Source: an uncultured Clostridia bacterium (lineage in GTDB: Bacteria; Bacillota; Clostridia; Christensenellales; Aristaeellaceae). From it: DNA of 64,000 nucleotides. The stretch's first letter is position 1; every line of letters starts with the position of its first letter. The notes under the pieces were generated by a model, which saw nothing but the letters and a program-made list of their open reading frames with translations, made no database searches and was not told the origin of the DNA. This document shows positions 43,034 through 52,094 of the stretch, one piece after another. Position numbers and translations under genes: made by a program. The DNA lies in the NCBI GenBank assembly GCA_934636105.1, contig CAKTZR010000003.1:1-64000 (forward strand), written 5' to 3'.

Positions 43034-43735
43034 TTAACGCTGCCCATAATACGCATTCGGACCATGCTTGCGCATGTAGTGCTTGTCCAGATAATGCTGA
43101 GGCGCGGGCGCTGCATCCGGTTTTACCATCCGTGTGAATGTCGCCATTTTCGCGATTTCTTCAAGAACAACAGCGTGATAAACTGCTTGAGCTGGATCCT
43201 TTCCCCATGCAAACGGACCGTGGCTGAAACAAATCGCACCGGGAATTGCTATCGGGTCAAGCTTCCTTTCTTTGAAGGTTTCGATTATCACTTTGCCGGT
43301 GTTCATCTCATATCCTTCGTCAATCTCCTTGGGCGTCAGATGGCGCACACACGGTACAGAACCATAGAAATAATCTGCCTGTGTTGTACCAAAGCAAGGG
43401 ATATCCTCTCCGGCTTGCGCCCATCCTACCGCGTATGGACTGTGCGTATGTACAATTCCGCCTATATTGGGAAATGAGCGATACAGCTCCAGATGCGTTT
43501 TTGTGTCACTTGAAGGGTTGTAGTCGCCCTCAATGCGGCTGCCATCTTCCAAAGATATGACGACCATGTTTTCCGGAGAAAGATCCTCATATTTTACACC
43601 CGAAGGCTTAATCACCATGAGTCCCCGTTCTCGGTCAACGCCGGATGTGTTGCCCCATGTGTATGTGACAAGACCGCGTTTAGGCAGTTCCATGTTTGCT
43701 TCGTAAACGATGTTCCTCAGTTCCTTAAGCATCAT
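43034..43735 (-). CDS. araD: L-ribulose-5-phosphate 4-epimerase
   Basis: A 233-residue class II aldolase-fold epimerase. Visible are LVTYTWGNTSGVDRE, VIKPSGVKYEDL, the zinc histidines in GGIVHTHSPYAVGWAQ, and the C-terminal GPFAWGKDPAQAVYHAVVLE with HYMRKHGPNAYYGQ. It converts L-ribulose 5-phosphate to D-xylulose 5-phosphate, the third step of bacterial L-arabinose breakdown. Length matches E. coli AraD (231). GGAGTGA lies upstream of the ATG pair at 43735/43732. It follows araA by 19 bp. Confidence 0.96.
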   Translation of the reverse strand: MMLKELRNIVYEANMELPKRGLVTYTWGNTSGVDRERGLMVIKPSGVKYEDLSPENMVVISLEDGSRIEGDYNPSSDTKTHLELYRSFPNIGGIVHTHSPYAVGWAQAGEDIPCFGTTQADYFYGSVPCVRHLTPKEIDEGYEMNTGKVIIETFKERKLDPIAIPGAICFSHGPFAWGKDPAQAVYHAVVLEEIAKMATFTRMVKPDAAPAPQHYLDKHYMRKHGPNAYYGQR

Positions 43736-43754
43736 GGATGATTCACTCCATTCA

Positions 43755-45230
43755 TTATTTGAGTTTCCATGCCAGATCGGAGAGGAACAGGTCGTGTTCC
43801 AGACCTTCAACGGTTGTATCTTTTGTGATATGTACAAACTCGATGTCCATCATCCGCGCCCAGTCTCGCATCTGCTCAGCCGTTACATCATAGCTGAGTG
43901 TGGTATGATGCGCCCCGCCTGCAGTGATCCAGCAAGTCAAGCCTGTGGTCAGATCGGGCATCGCACGCCACATGACGCGAGCCACCGGCAGATTTGGCAT
44001 ATCCATGATCGGCTTTACGCACTCAATGTCCTGACAGATTAAGCGCAGACGACCGCCCATGTCGATCAGACTGACGACAATTGCCGAACCGGCATGGCCT
44101 TCAAACACCAAACGCGCCGGGTCTTCTCGGTCACCAATGCCCAATGGATGTACCTCGATGCGCGGTCTTTCTGCCGCAACAGACGGACAAACCTCCAACA
44201 TGTGCGCACCCAAACTATATTCGTTGCCCTTAACCAGATGATAGGTGTAGTCCTCCATGAACGCGGTGCCGCCGTTCTGTCCCTCGCTCATTGCTTTCAT
44301 GATGGCTGTCATTGCCGCCACTTTCCAGTCTCCTTCGCCGCCATAGCCATAGCCCTGCGCCATCAGGTGCTGAGAGGCGAGACCGGGAAGCTGACGCATG
44401 CCGTAAAGATCTTGGAACGTATTGGAGAAAGCCTTGCAGCCTTCGTCATCCATCATCTTCTTCATCGCGATTTCCTCGCGTGCCTGATAACGGACGGTTT
44501 CCATGTCGTCGGTTGCAAAATCGTATGCAGAAGCATATTCCGCCATCAATTCGTCGATTTCCTGTTCGGTAACGGCATTCATGTTTTCTACCAGTGTGCC
44601 GACCGGCCAGGTATTGACTTGCCACCCCAGCTTGGTCTGCACTTCAACTTTGTCGCCTTCGGTTACGGCTACCTCGCGCATATTGTCGCCAAAGCGCATA
44701 ACCTTTAGGCTTTTGCTGAATGCCACACCGACTGCGGCACGCATCCACAAGCCCAGTTTCTTTTGCACGTCTTCGTCAGCCCAATGACCCGCGATAATTT
44801 TGCGCGGCATGCGCAGACGTGCAGCAATAAAGCCATGCTCACGGTCGCCATGGGCTGCCTGATTGAGATTCATAAAGTCCATGTCGATCTGTTCGTTCGG
44901 AATCTCAACATTATATTGAGTCGCCAAGTGGCAGTACGGTTTTTGCAGATTTGCAAGACCGTTGATCCACATTTTCGACGGACTGAATGTGTGACACCAA
45001 GTCACGATGCCGGCGCACTTTTCATCATAATTCGCCTCGCGGACGATATCCGTGATTTCTTTATTTGTCTTAGCCGTCACCTTATAAACCAGCTTGCACG
45101 GCAAATTGCCGGAGGCGGTCATCTTTTCAGCCATTTCCTGCGCGCGCGCTGCGACGGTTTCCAGCACTTCCGGACCGTAGAGAAATTGACTGCCGACCAC
45201 AAACCAAAATTCATACTGCTGCATGCTCAT
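43755..45230 (-). CDS. araA: L-arabinose isomerase
   Basis: A 491-residue enzyme interconverting L-arabinose and L-ribulose. Family blocks are FWFVVGSQFLYGPEVLETV at the start, VTWCHTFSPSKMWINGL, HLATQYNVEIPNEQIDMDFM, HGDREHGF, and metal-site segments GQNGGTAFMEDYTYH and HMLEVCPS. ITAGGAHHTTLSYDVTAEQM closes the C-terminus. Length is typical (about 500). ATG 45230 or 45224 may be used. It lies in the order kinase-araA-araD. Confidence 0.97.
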   Translation of the reverse strand: MSMQQYEFWFVVGSQFLYGPEVLETVAARAQEMAEKMTASGNLPCKLVYKVTAKTNKEITDIVREANYDEKCAGIVTWCHTFSPSKMWINGLANLQKPYCHLATQYNVEIPNEQIDMDFMNLNQAAHGDREHGFIAARLRMPRKIIAGHWADEDVQKKLGLWMRAAVGVAFSKSLKVMRFGDNMREVAVTEGDKVEVQTKLGWQVNTWPVGTLVENMNAVTEQEIDELMAEYASAYDFATDDMETVRYQAREEIAMKKMMDDEGCKAFSNTFQDLYGMRQLPGLASQHLMAQGYGYGGEGDWKVAAMTAIMKAMSEGQNGGTAFMEDYTYHLVKGNEYSLGAHMLEVCPSVAAERPRIEVHPLGIGDREDPARLVFEGHAGSAIVVSLIDMGGRLRLICQDIECVKPIMDMPNLPVARVMWRAMPDLTTGLTCWITAGGAHHTTLSYDVTAEQMRDWARMMDIEFVHITKDTTVEGLEHDLFLSDLAWKLK

Positions 45231-45247
45231 ATTGATTCGCTCCTTTT

Positions 45248-46852
45248 TTATGCGTTTATCGTTTCTACGGCTGCTCTTTGCACCGAAAGCCCCTGACGGA
45301 ACAATTTCAGATATGCATCAAAACCCGCAACGTCCTTTGCCTCGGGGGAAAGCGTTAAACTTTCTGCCGAAGCGAATACGCAGCGATTCAGGTAATCCTC
45401 TAAAGACTCGCCGTTTTCCTTATTTACACGATAGGATGCCAGCAAGGCCATGCCCCACGGACCGCCTTCACCTGCTGTTTCCATCACTGAAATCGGGGTG
45501 TTCAATGCCGCAGCCATCAGCTGCTGTCCTGCGTTTTTCGTTTTAAAGAAGCCGCCGTGCCCGAGAATTGTCTTAACCTGCACCTTTTCCTGTACAGTCA
45601 GAATTTCCATGCCCACGCGCAGTGTCGTCATTGCACCGAAGACCAGCGAGCGTGCAAAGTTTTCAAAGCTTAGCTTGGATTCCGGCATTCGTACAAGCAT
45701 CGGACGTCCCGTTTCAAATCCGGTGATGGGTTCTCCGGAGAAGTAGTTGATATTCAGCACACCGTCACAATCGCTATCGCCTGAACAAGCCGCATTGAAC
45801 AGGGTTGTATAAATGGTATTGGCGGAGACTTGAGTGCCCAACGCTTCAGAAAACCCCGCCAACATACCCGCCCATGCATTGATGTCGCTGGTGCAGTTGT
45901 TGCAGTGAACCATGGCAACCGGTTTTCCCGTCGGCGTTGTGACCATATCAATTTCGGGATAGACCTTTGAAAGTGTCCTGTCCAGCACGATCATTGCAAA
46001 AACGGATGTACCGGCGGAAACGTTGCCTGTCTGCGCTGCGACTGAGTTGGTAGCGACCATGCCCGTGCCTGCATCTCCTTCCGGAGGCGCCGCAGGAATA
46101 CCGGCTTCCAGCATTCCGGTTGGATCGAGCAGCTGGGCGCCTTCTTCAGTCAGGCTGCCGGCATCGTCGCCTGCGGAAAGTACCTTGGGCAGAATGTCGC
46201 GCATACGCCACATATAGCCATCCGACGCCACAAGTTCATCCATTTTTTTGATCATCATCTGGTTATAATCCAGAGCTTCGCTGTCGATCGGGAACATGCC
46301 GGAAGCTTCTCCAATGCCGGCAACGAATTTTCCGGTCAACTTCCAATGGACGTAAACAGCCAGCGTTGCCAGCTTATCAAGCTGTGGCAGATGCGCCTCA
46401 TGCGCAACCATGGCCTGCCTCAAGTGTGCAATACTCCAGCGCTGCGGAATATTAAAATGAAGCAGTTCCGTAAGCTCGGCTGCCGCCTGTTCAGTCATGG
46501 TGTTGCGCCATGTGCGAAATACGGCGAGCTGATTGCCGTACTGATCAAGCGGCAGATAACCGTGCATCATCGCCGAAATGCCAAAACCTGCAAGCTTACG
46601 CAGCGTGACGCCGTACGTTTTTTCTACATCACGAACCAGCTCGGCATATGCACACTGAATTCCGGTCCATACATCATCCAGATGATACGTCCAAATGCCG
46701 TCTTCCAGCCTGTTCTCCCAATTATGCTCGCCCTTCGCAATCGGAAAACAGTCCTCATCAATCAGCACCGCCTTGATGCGCGTGCTGCCCAACTCGATAC
46801 CCAGAACGGCTTGACCCCGTTCGATTGCTTGCGCAATTTTACTTTGATTCAT
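45248..46852 (-). CDS. FGGY-family sugar kinase, probable L-ribulokinase
   Basis: A 534-residue FGGY kinase: N-terminal ATPase motif VLGIELGSTRIKAVLIDED, a GFGISAMMHGYLPLD block, VFRTWRNTMTEQAAAELTEL, and the C-terminal GHGGFFKTKNAGQQLMAAAL. GEGGPWGMALLASY is a further family block. It does not show the close AraB or XylB consensus, but its place upstream of araA and araD makes L-ribulose the likely substrate. GGAGGTGA precedes the ATG. The 18-bp gaps on both sides indicate one operon with the transporter genes. Confidence 0.88.
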   Translation of the reverse strand: MNQSKIAQAIERGQAVLGIELGSTRIKAVLIDEDCFPIAKGEHNWENRLEDGIWTYHLDDVWTGIQCAYAELVRDVEKTYGVTLRKLAGFGISAMMHGYLPLDQYGNQLAVFRTWRNTMTEQAAAELTELLHFNIPQRWSIAHLRQAMVAHEAHLPQLDKLATLAVYVHWKLTGKFVAGIGEASGMFPIDSEALDYNQMMIKKMDELVASDGYMWRMRDILPKVLSAGDDAGSLTEEGAQLLDPTGMLEAGIPAAPPEGDAGTGMVATNSVAAQTGNVSAGTSVFAMIVLDRTLSKVYPEIDMVTTPTGKPVAMVHCNNCTSDINAWAGMLAGFSEALGTQVSANTIYTTLFNAACSGDSDCDGVLNINYFSGEPITGFETGRPMLVRMPESKLSFENFARSLVFGAMTTLRVGMEILTVQEKVQVKTILGHGGFFKTKNAGQQLMAAALNTPISVMETAGEGGPWGMALLASYRVNKENGESLEDYLNRCVFASAESLTLSPEAKDVAGFDAYLKLFRQGLSVQRAAVETINA

Positions 46853-46869
46853 ACTTCACCTCCAGCATA

Positions 46870-47916
46870 TCAGCCATTCTTTTTCTTGGATTTCACTCGT
46901 GCAAACACCGCTTGAATAACAATAAAGAAGCACAACAGGATAGCCGTCACAACATTCGGCCACGAAGAACTCAACTTACCATTTGTTTTAACCAGTGAGG
47001 AAATTGTTCCATTAATCAGCACACCGAAAAACGAACCAAACACATTGCCCACGCCGCCAGTCAGTAACGTACCGCCGATGACAGCGGACGAAATCGCGTT
47101 CATCTCAAGCCCAAGCGCCTGACGGGTCGTTCCGCACATGGTATTCATCACATAGCAAATCGCGCCGATAGATGTCAGGAACGAACAAAACACATAGGCT
47201 TTGAATTTAGTCTTCTTTACGTCAAGCCCCATCAGTTCAGCGCTCTGCTGGTTTCCACCGATAGCATACAAGCTGCGACCAAACTTCGTAAAACGCAGAA
47301 CAAAAAATGTCACCAGCAGCACAATTACGGCAATCAGCACATATAAACTGAAATTTGGAATCATCAATTTGCCTTTCTTGTTTACATAAGCGCCGATCGC
47401 AAAAGGCATATTGAATTTCATTGTTGACAGCTTTGCCATCAACGAACTGCTTGTGATAGAGATCTGCTGAGTAGAGAGTACAGCTGTCATACCCCGTGCA
47501 AAGAACATTCCTGCCATTGTAACGATAAAAGGCTGAATATCCAGATACCCCACGCAGAAGCCCATAACCATCCCGAAGACAATGCCGATTACCAGCATCA
47601 ACGGTAGCAGAAGTTGCGCCGACAGTCCCCAGTTTTCGATACCGACAGAGAGGAACATACACTCCATAGCAATCAGCGCACCAACGGAGATATCGATGCC
47701 GCCCGTAATCATTACGACCGTGATTCCACAAGTTGCGCAGATCAGGCCCGCATTGTTTTTAAGAATATCGAGAAAATTCTGCACGCGTGCAAATCCCTTG
47801 TCAGCGTAGATGACGCAGCCTGCTACATACATAATTACAAACAAACCGATAGTCATCATCAACAAAATCGTGTTACTATTGATGTTCCTTTTTTGGATTA
47901 CCTGCTTTCCGCTCAT
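46870..47916 (-). CDS. Sugar ABC transporter permease (YjfF-like)
   Basis: A 348-residue RbsC/AraH-type inner membrane permease with about eight to ten helices. TGGIDISVGALIAMECM and GNQQSAELMGLDVKKTKFKA are the conserved segments facing the ATPase. It is the second permease of a two-permease importer, as in YtfQRT-YjfF of E. coli (galactofuranose) and the arabinose system of Shewanella. The start overlaps the first permease gene by ATGA. Confidence 0.92.
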   Translation of the reverse strand: MSGKQVIQKRNINSNTILLMMTIGLFVIMYVAGCVIYADKGFARVQNFLDILKNNAGLICATCGITVVMITGGIDISVGALIAMECMFLSVGIENWGLSAQLLLPLMLVIGIVFGMVMGFCVGYLDIQPFIVTMAGMFFARGMTAVLSTQQISITSSSLMAKLSTMKFNMPFAIGAYVNKKGKLMIPNFSLYVLIAVIVLLVTFFVLRFTKFGRSLYAIGGNQQSAELMGLDVKKTKFKAYVFCSFLTSIGAICYVMNTMCGTTRQALGLEMNAISSAVIGGTLLTGGVGNVFGSFFGVLINGTISSLVKTNGKLSSSWPNVVTAILLCFFIVIQAVFARVKSKKKNG

Positions 47917-48968
47917 ACTCGCCTAGCCTCCTTCGCCATCTTCCATCCGGCAATATACGTTTTAAGTGCCGGGGACTGAATCGCCACAATCAAGATGACG
48001 ATAACTGCCTTAAACACAGGCGCCTGTGCGGAGGAAACGCCCAGAGCGTAAAGCGTCGTAGTAATGGCCTGAATGGTGTATGCACCGATGATCGAACCGG
48101 AGATGCGAAATTTACCGCCGCCCAAACTATTGCCGCCAAGCGCTACAGCGAGAATCGCATCCATTTCGAGATTAAGACCAATATTATTCGTATCAGCAGA
48201 GTAGATCCGACTCGTGGCTACAATGCCTGCAATACCTGCAAACAGACCGCAAATCACGAAACTGATGAAAATAATCATGTCCGACTTATACCCTGATAGA
48301 CGAGCAGCATTCTTGTTAATGCCAACAGCCTGCACATACGTGCTAAGAGCGGTCAACCGAAGAACAAGCACAACCGCAAGAACGCACATCACTGTAATCA
48401 GAATCGGTGTCGGGAAAATGCCGCAATAACCACCAAAGAACTTAAAACTCGGCACGTTGACATAGACAATGTTGCTATTGCATAGCAACAAGCCAATTGC
48501 GCGACCCGCTGAATAGAGAATCAACGTTGCGACCATGGGCTGTATCTTCATATAGGCAACAAGGAAACCATTAAACGCACCGCAGAAACAAGCTACCAAT
48601 ATACCGGCAAGTACACCGACTGCCAGCGGTACGGCATAGCTGTTCACATTCACGTTACCATATCCAGCCAGCAACACACAGCAGACGCCTCCTGCTAAAG
48701 ACATTACAGAACCAACCGAAATATCCGTACCTGCAGAAGCAGAAACGACAAGCGTCATACCCAGCGCCAGAATGGCAGCTTCACTGCCGCGATTCAGAAT
48801 ATCAATGATACGACCATAAAGAATACCGTTATTGATTGTAATGGTAAAAAAATTATAAAACGAGTTACCATGCGCCACATCATAGACAATGTTCACCAGC
48901 ATGACCAGAATCATGCTGACGATTGGCAAAAAAAGCGGTTTCTTTGATAATGCCTTGACTTTGCTCAT
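47913..48968 (-). CDS. Sugar ABC transporter permease (YtfT-like)
   Basis: A 351-residue permease with the family motif SAGTDISVGSVMSLAGG and a GINKNAARLSGYKSD coupling segment. It pairs with the downstream YjfF-like permease to form a heterodimeric channel. It overlaps both the ATPase gene (4 bp) and the second permease gene (4 bp). Import of arabinose or arabinofuranosides is inferred from the operon. Confidence 0.92.
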   Translation of the reverse strand: MSKVKALSKKPLFLPIVSMILVMLVNIVYDVAHGNSFYNFFTITINNGILYGRIIDILNRGSEAAILALGMTLVVSASAGTDISVGSVMSLAGGVCCVLLAGYGNVNVNSYAVPLAVGVLAGILVACFCGAFNGFLVAYMKIQPMVATLILYSAGRAIGLLLCNSNIVYVNVPSFKFFGGYCGIFPTPILITVMCVLAVVLVLRLTALSTYVQAVGINKNAARLSGYKSDMIIFISFVICGLFAGIAGIVATSRIYSADTNNIGLNLEMDAILAVALGGNSLGGGKFRISGSIIGAYTIQAITTTLYALGVSSAQAPVFKAVIVILIVAIQSPALKTYIAGWKMAKEARRV

Positions 48969-50479
48969 GCCTTGTCACCTCCGGCAATGGTTTTCATAAC
49001 CTGTTCCTGCGTGATATCGCCGCTCAGCTCTCCGACTTTTTGACCGTCACACAGAACCGCTAAACGGTTGCAAGTACGCAGCATCTCTTCGATTTCAGAA
49101 GAAATAAACATGACGCTCTTGCCCTCTTGCGCAAGCTTGATGACCAGCTTCTGGATCTCCGTTTTTGTACCAATATCAATGCCGCGTGTCGGCTCATCAA
49201 GAATGAGGAAATCAGGATCAGTCGCCAGCCAGCGGGCAATAATCACCTTCTGCTGATTACCTCCCGAAAGCTGCTTGACAGGCGTTTCACGGCTCGCCGT
49301 CTTAATTTGCAGCAAATCAATAAATTTGTCAGCAATCTCCTCCTGCTCCTTCATCGGGATCAAGTCCACCATGCCGCGTTTAGCCTGCATTGCCAATATG
49401 ATATTTTCGCGCACAGAAAGATCGCCCACGATACCTTCGGCTTTTCGATCATCCGGCAACATACCCATGCCCATGTTCATTGCGTCTATCGGGTGCTTAA
49501 TATCAACTTTTTTACCCCTAATTTTAAGCGTACCTGTCTGCGCCCTGTCAGCACCATAAATCGTACGCGCCAGCTCACTGCGTCCGCTGCCCAGCAGCCC
49601 TGTCAGACCAACAACTTCGCCTTTCTTCATCTCCAAATCAAACGGCTTAATCTTGCCCGCATGGCTTAACCCTTGTGCATCGATCATGTCCTCGCTGCTA
49701 ATCTTATTGCCGCGTTCCGGCTTAATGGAAGCCAAATCATCAAAGTCCTTACCCATCATTGCAGCAATCAGGCGAACACGCGGCAACTCTGCAATCGGAT
49801 ATTCGCCAACGAGCGTGCCATTCCGCAACACTGTGATGCGATCGCACAACGCATACACTTGTTCGAGGAAGTGTGTCACAAAGATGATTCCAACTCCCTG
49901 CTCACGCAGCTTACGCATAAGCCCAAAGAGCTTCTCCACCTCGTTATCGTCCAGTGAAGAAGTTGGCTCATCTAGAATTAATACCTTGCATTCCATGTCC
50001 ACGGCACGCGCAATGGCAATCATCTGCTGCATGGCCAACGAGTATTCTTCTAGATTTAGCATCACATCTACCGAAAGATCCATTTGTTCCATTAGCTTAC
50101 GTGAACGACGAACAATCTCCCGACGATCAATCGTGCCAAAGTGCGTCATCGGTTCACGACCAATAAACAAATTTTCCGCTACCGTCAAATTCGGGCAAAG
50201 GTTGATTTCTTGATATACCGTGGAGATGCCATGCTTTTGCGCATCGAGTGTCGAACGATTTTTAATCGGGCCATCATAGCCGTCCACGCGGATTTCACCC
50301 GCCTCAAAATCGTTGACACCTGTCAAACACTTGATGAGTGTAGATTTTCCCGCACCATTTTCACCCATCAAAGCATGGATTTCGCCTTTTCTGAGCGTGA
50401 AATCAACATGATCCAGCGCTTTTACACCAGGAAACGTCATGGTAATTCCCCGCATGGTCAGGACGACATCGTTCTCCAT
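48965..50479 (-). CDS. Sugar ABC transporter ATP-binding protein, two-domain (YtfR/AraG type)
   Basis: A 504-residue protein with two ABC cassettes. The first has Walker A GENGAGKST and VLILDEPTSSLDDNEVEKLF. The second has TGLLGSGRSELARTI (a degenerate Walker A lacking the canonical Lys), signature QLSGGNQQKVIIARWL and FLILDEPTRGIDIGT. The degenerate second Walker A is usual for carbohydrate uptake family 2 ATPases. A purine-rich site precedes ATG 50479. The binding protein gene lies 178 bp upstream, a gap typical for differential expression of the binding protein. Confidence 0.95.
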   Translation of the reverse strand: MENDVVLTMRGITMTFPGVKALDHVDFTLRKGEIHALMGENGAGKSTLIKCLTGVNDFEAGEIRVDGYDGPIKNRSTLDAQKHGISTVYQEINLCPNLTVAENLFIGREPMTHFGTIDRREIVRRSRKLMEQMDLSVDVMLNLEEYSLAMQQMIAIARAVDMECKVLILDEPTSSLDDNEVEKLFGLMRKLREQGVGIIFVTHFLEQVYALCDRITVLRNGTLVGEYPIAELPRVRLIAAMMGKDFDDLASIKPERGNKISSEDMIDAQGLSHAGKIKPFDLEMKKGEVVGLTGLLGSGRSELARTIYGADRAQTGTLKIRGKKVDIKHPIDAMNMGMGMLPDDRKAEGIVGDLSVRENIILAMQAKRGMVDLIPMKEQEEIADKFIDLLQIKTASRETPVKQLSGGNQQKVIIARWLATDPDFLILDEPTRGIDIGTKTEIQKLVIKLAQEGKSVMFISSEIEEMLRTCNRLAVLCDGQKVGELSGDITQEQVMKTIAGGDKA

Positions 50480-50656
50480 AGGTTCACGTCCTTTCGCAGA
50501 ATATGTTTCTATTGCCTGATTTTCGCGTTTTCATCAACTAGCCATAACTCCGTCGTCCTGCCGACGGATTCATGTTGGAAAGAAAAGGAAGAGGCGATTG
50601 CCCCTTCCTTCGGGATTCAACTTACGCCCTTGCTTTGCTGCCTATCAATCTGCATC

Positions 50657-51631
50657 TTAGTAAGCACGACCGTCGAGGATCTCCTGCGTCATGGTGTTGG
50701 CAAACTCAGAGGTAATGCTCGGCGCAACAAAGGCCTCATCAGGAACGATCGTCACAGACGGAACTTCTTCACCGGCTTCGAGCTTCTGAATGATTTCAGC
50801 AACGCCCTTGGCCTGCAGCGGGTTGCACTCAACATTGCAGTTGATTTCGCCAGCCAGCGTGCGAGTCAGACCTTCCTTAGTCGCGTCAAAGGAAATCAGG
50901 ATCACGTCGCCCTTTTCGCCGTAGGTAACGCCCGCAGCCTTCATGGCGTCCATCGCGCCGTATGCTTCGTTATCATTCTGGCACACAACTACGTTGAACT
51001 GTCCCGGATAGCTCTTCAGGTAGCTCTCCATGACCTGCTGGCCACCAGCCTGCGTAAAGTCACCGGACTGGCTGTCAATAATCTTCCACTCGGCATGCTC
51101 TTCAGCGATCTTGTTGAAGCCATTGGTACGGCCGATCGCAGCAGAAGCGCCAACAGAGCCTTCGATGACGAGAATGTTAGCTTCCGCACCCTTGAGCTGC
51201 TCAGCCAGCCACTTGCCAGCGGTTTCGCCTTCAAGCGCGGTATCGGTACCGATAAAGGTCGCATACAGGGACGGATCGGCAGATACGGTACGGTCAGCAA
51301 TGATCACCGGAATACCGGCATCCTTCGCTTCCTGAAGAACGACTTCCCAGCCAGCTTCCTGCACCGGGCAAATCACGATGTAATCAACTTCCTGATTGAT
51401 GAAGTTGCGGACAGCTTCCATCTGCTTCGTATGGTCATTGTCAGCATCAACAAAAAGCAGTTCGTAACCGTTTTCCTCAGTAAACGTCGTCTGGTAGTCG
51501 ATGGTATTAGCGGCACGCCAGTCAGACTCATGACCAACCTGCGCAAAACCAATCTTCAGGGTGTCTGCCATCGCAAAGGAGCTCACAGCGACGAGAACCA
51601 ATGCAAGAGCGATGAGAGCAAGTTTCTTCAT
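50657..51631 (-). CDS. Sugar-binding protein of the arabinose importer (YtfQ-like)
   Basis: A 324-residue periplasmic-binding-protein-fold receptor. Signal peptide MKKLALIALALVLVAVSSFA, then LKIGFAQVGHESDWRAANT, which is the YtfQ-type start (GFSQ/GFAQ-G-ES-WR). VDYIVICPVQEAGWEVVLQE and PVIIADRTVSADPSLYATFI line the ligand cleft. There is no lipobox, unusual for a Gram-positive-type cell where binding proteins are normally lipid-anchored. GGAGG sets the start at 51631. Binding of L-arabinose or arabinofuranose is inferred from the neighbours. Confidence 0.92.
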   Translation of the reverse strand: MKKLALIALALVLVAVSSFAMADTLKIGFAQVGHESDWRAANTIDYQTTFTEENGYELLFVDADNDHTKQMEAVRNFINQEVDYIVICPVQEAGWEVVLQEAKDAGIPVIIADRTVSADPSLYATFIGTDTALEGETAGKWLAEQLKGAEANILVIEGSVGASAAIGRTNGFNKIAEEHAEWKIIDSQSGDFTQAGGQQVMESYLKSYPGQFNVVVCQNDNEAYGAMDAMKAAGVTYGEKGDVILISFDATKEGLTRTLAGEINCNVECNPLQAKGVAEIIQKLEAGEEVPSVTIVPDEAFVAPSITSEFANTMTQEILDGRAY

Positions 51632-51677
51632 AAGGACAACCTCCGTTTCTTTTAGGCTTTCGCGCCTTCTGAATGTA

Positions 51678-51706
51678 ATTATACTCATTTTGCACAAAAT
51701 TCAAAT
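51678..51706 (-). promoter_or_regulatory. Candidate promoter of the arabinose importer operon
   Basis: On the reverse strand, TATAAT (51683-51678), with ATTTGA 17 bases upstream as a weak -35. The spacer holds the near-palindrome TTTTGTGCAAAA, a possible operator or activator site. A weak -35 fits dependence on the response regulator. Confidence 0.5.
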
Positions 51707-51870
51707 GTGTTTATTTTTCAAATAAGTTCATTAGATTCCTCAAATTAGTTAAAGCGCACAAAAAGATTTAACGTATTTTTGAATTTGTTCATTTTATTTC
51801 GATTTTCGAGTTACTTTTATGCGCAAATCTAACATACCCCCTTCCCGATCAGGAAGGGAGTATTGGAAAC

Positions 51871-52050
51871 TTAAACAAAAACTGTGCCTTCCGTAATACC
51901 GTCCAGCACATCCATCGACGCAAATGTCTTGGTTTCATTCTGTTCCAAGTTTTGAACTGTCGTCGGCGCAGACAAACGCGCTTCTTCCAGCGTTTCAAAG
52001 GTTGCGTCATTTAAATTCTTTTCTATCCGGAATGGGTTTGAAAAAAATAT
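51871..52050 (-). pseudogene. C-terminal fragment of an unidentified protein
   Basis: About 58 codons ending in a stop at 51871 and reading NPFRIEKNLNDATFETLEEA, then SAPTTVQNLEQN and SMDVLDGITEGTVFV. No start codon or ribosome site is present, and the frame opens at the terminator of the next gene. It looks like the tail of a larger, perhaps secreted, protein lost by deletion. Confidence 0.45.
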
Positions 52051-52052
52051 CC

Positions 52053-52088
52053 CAAAAAAAGAAGCCCTGCGTCATTTGCGCAGGGTTC
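52053..52088 (-). terminator. Terminator of the second sugar-binding protein gene
   Basis: ccctgcg and cgcaggg pair around tcattt; the reverse strand ends cttctttttttggg. Confidence 0.85.
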
Positions 52089-52094
52089 ATCCTT

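Noticed and set aside
50141..51655. 504-codon + strand frame opposite the arabinose-binding protein gene
   Set aside because: Antisense to a clear binding protein with signal peptide and ribosome site; no family motifs in the shadow.
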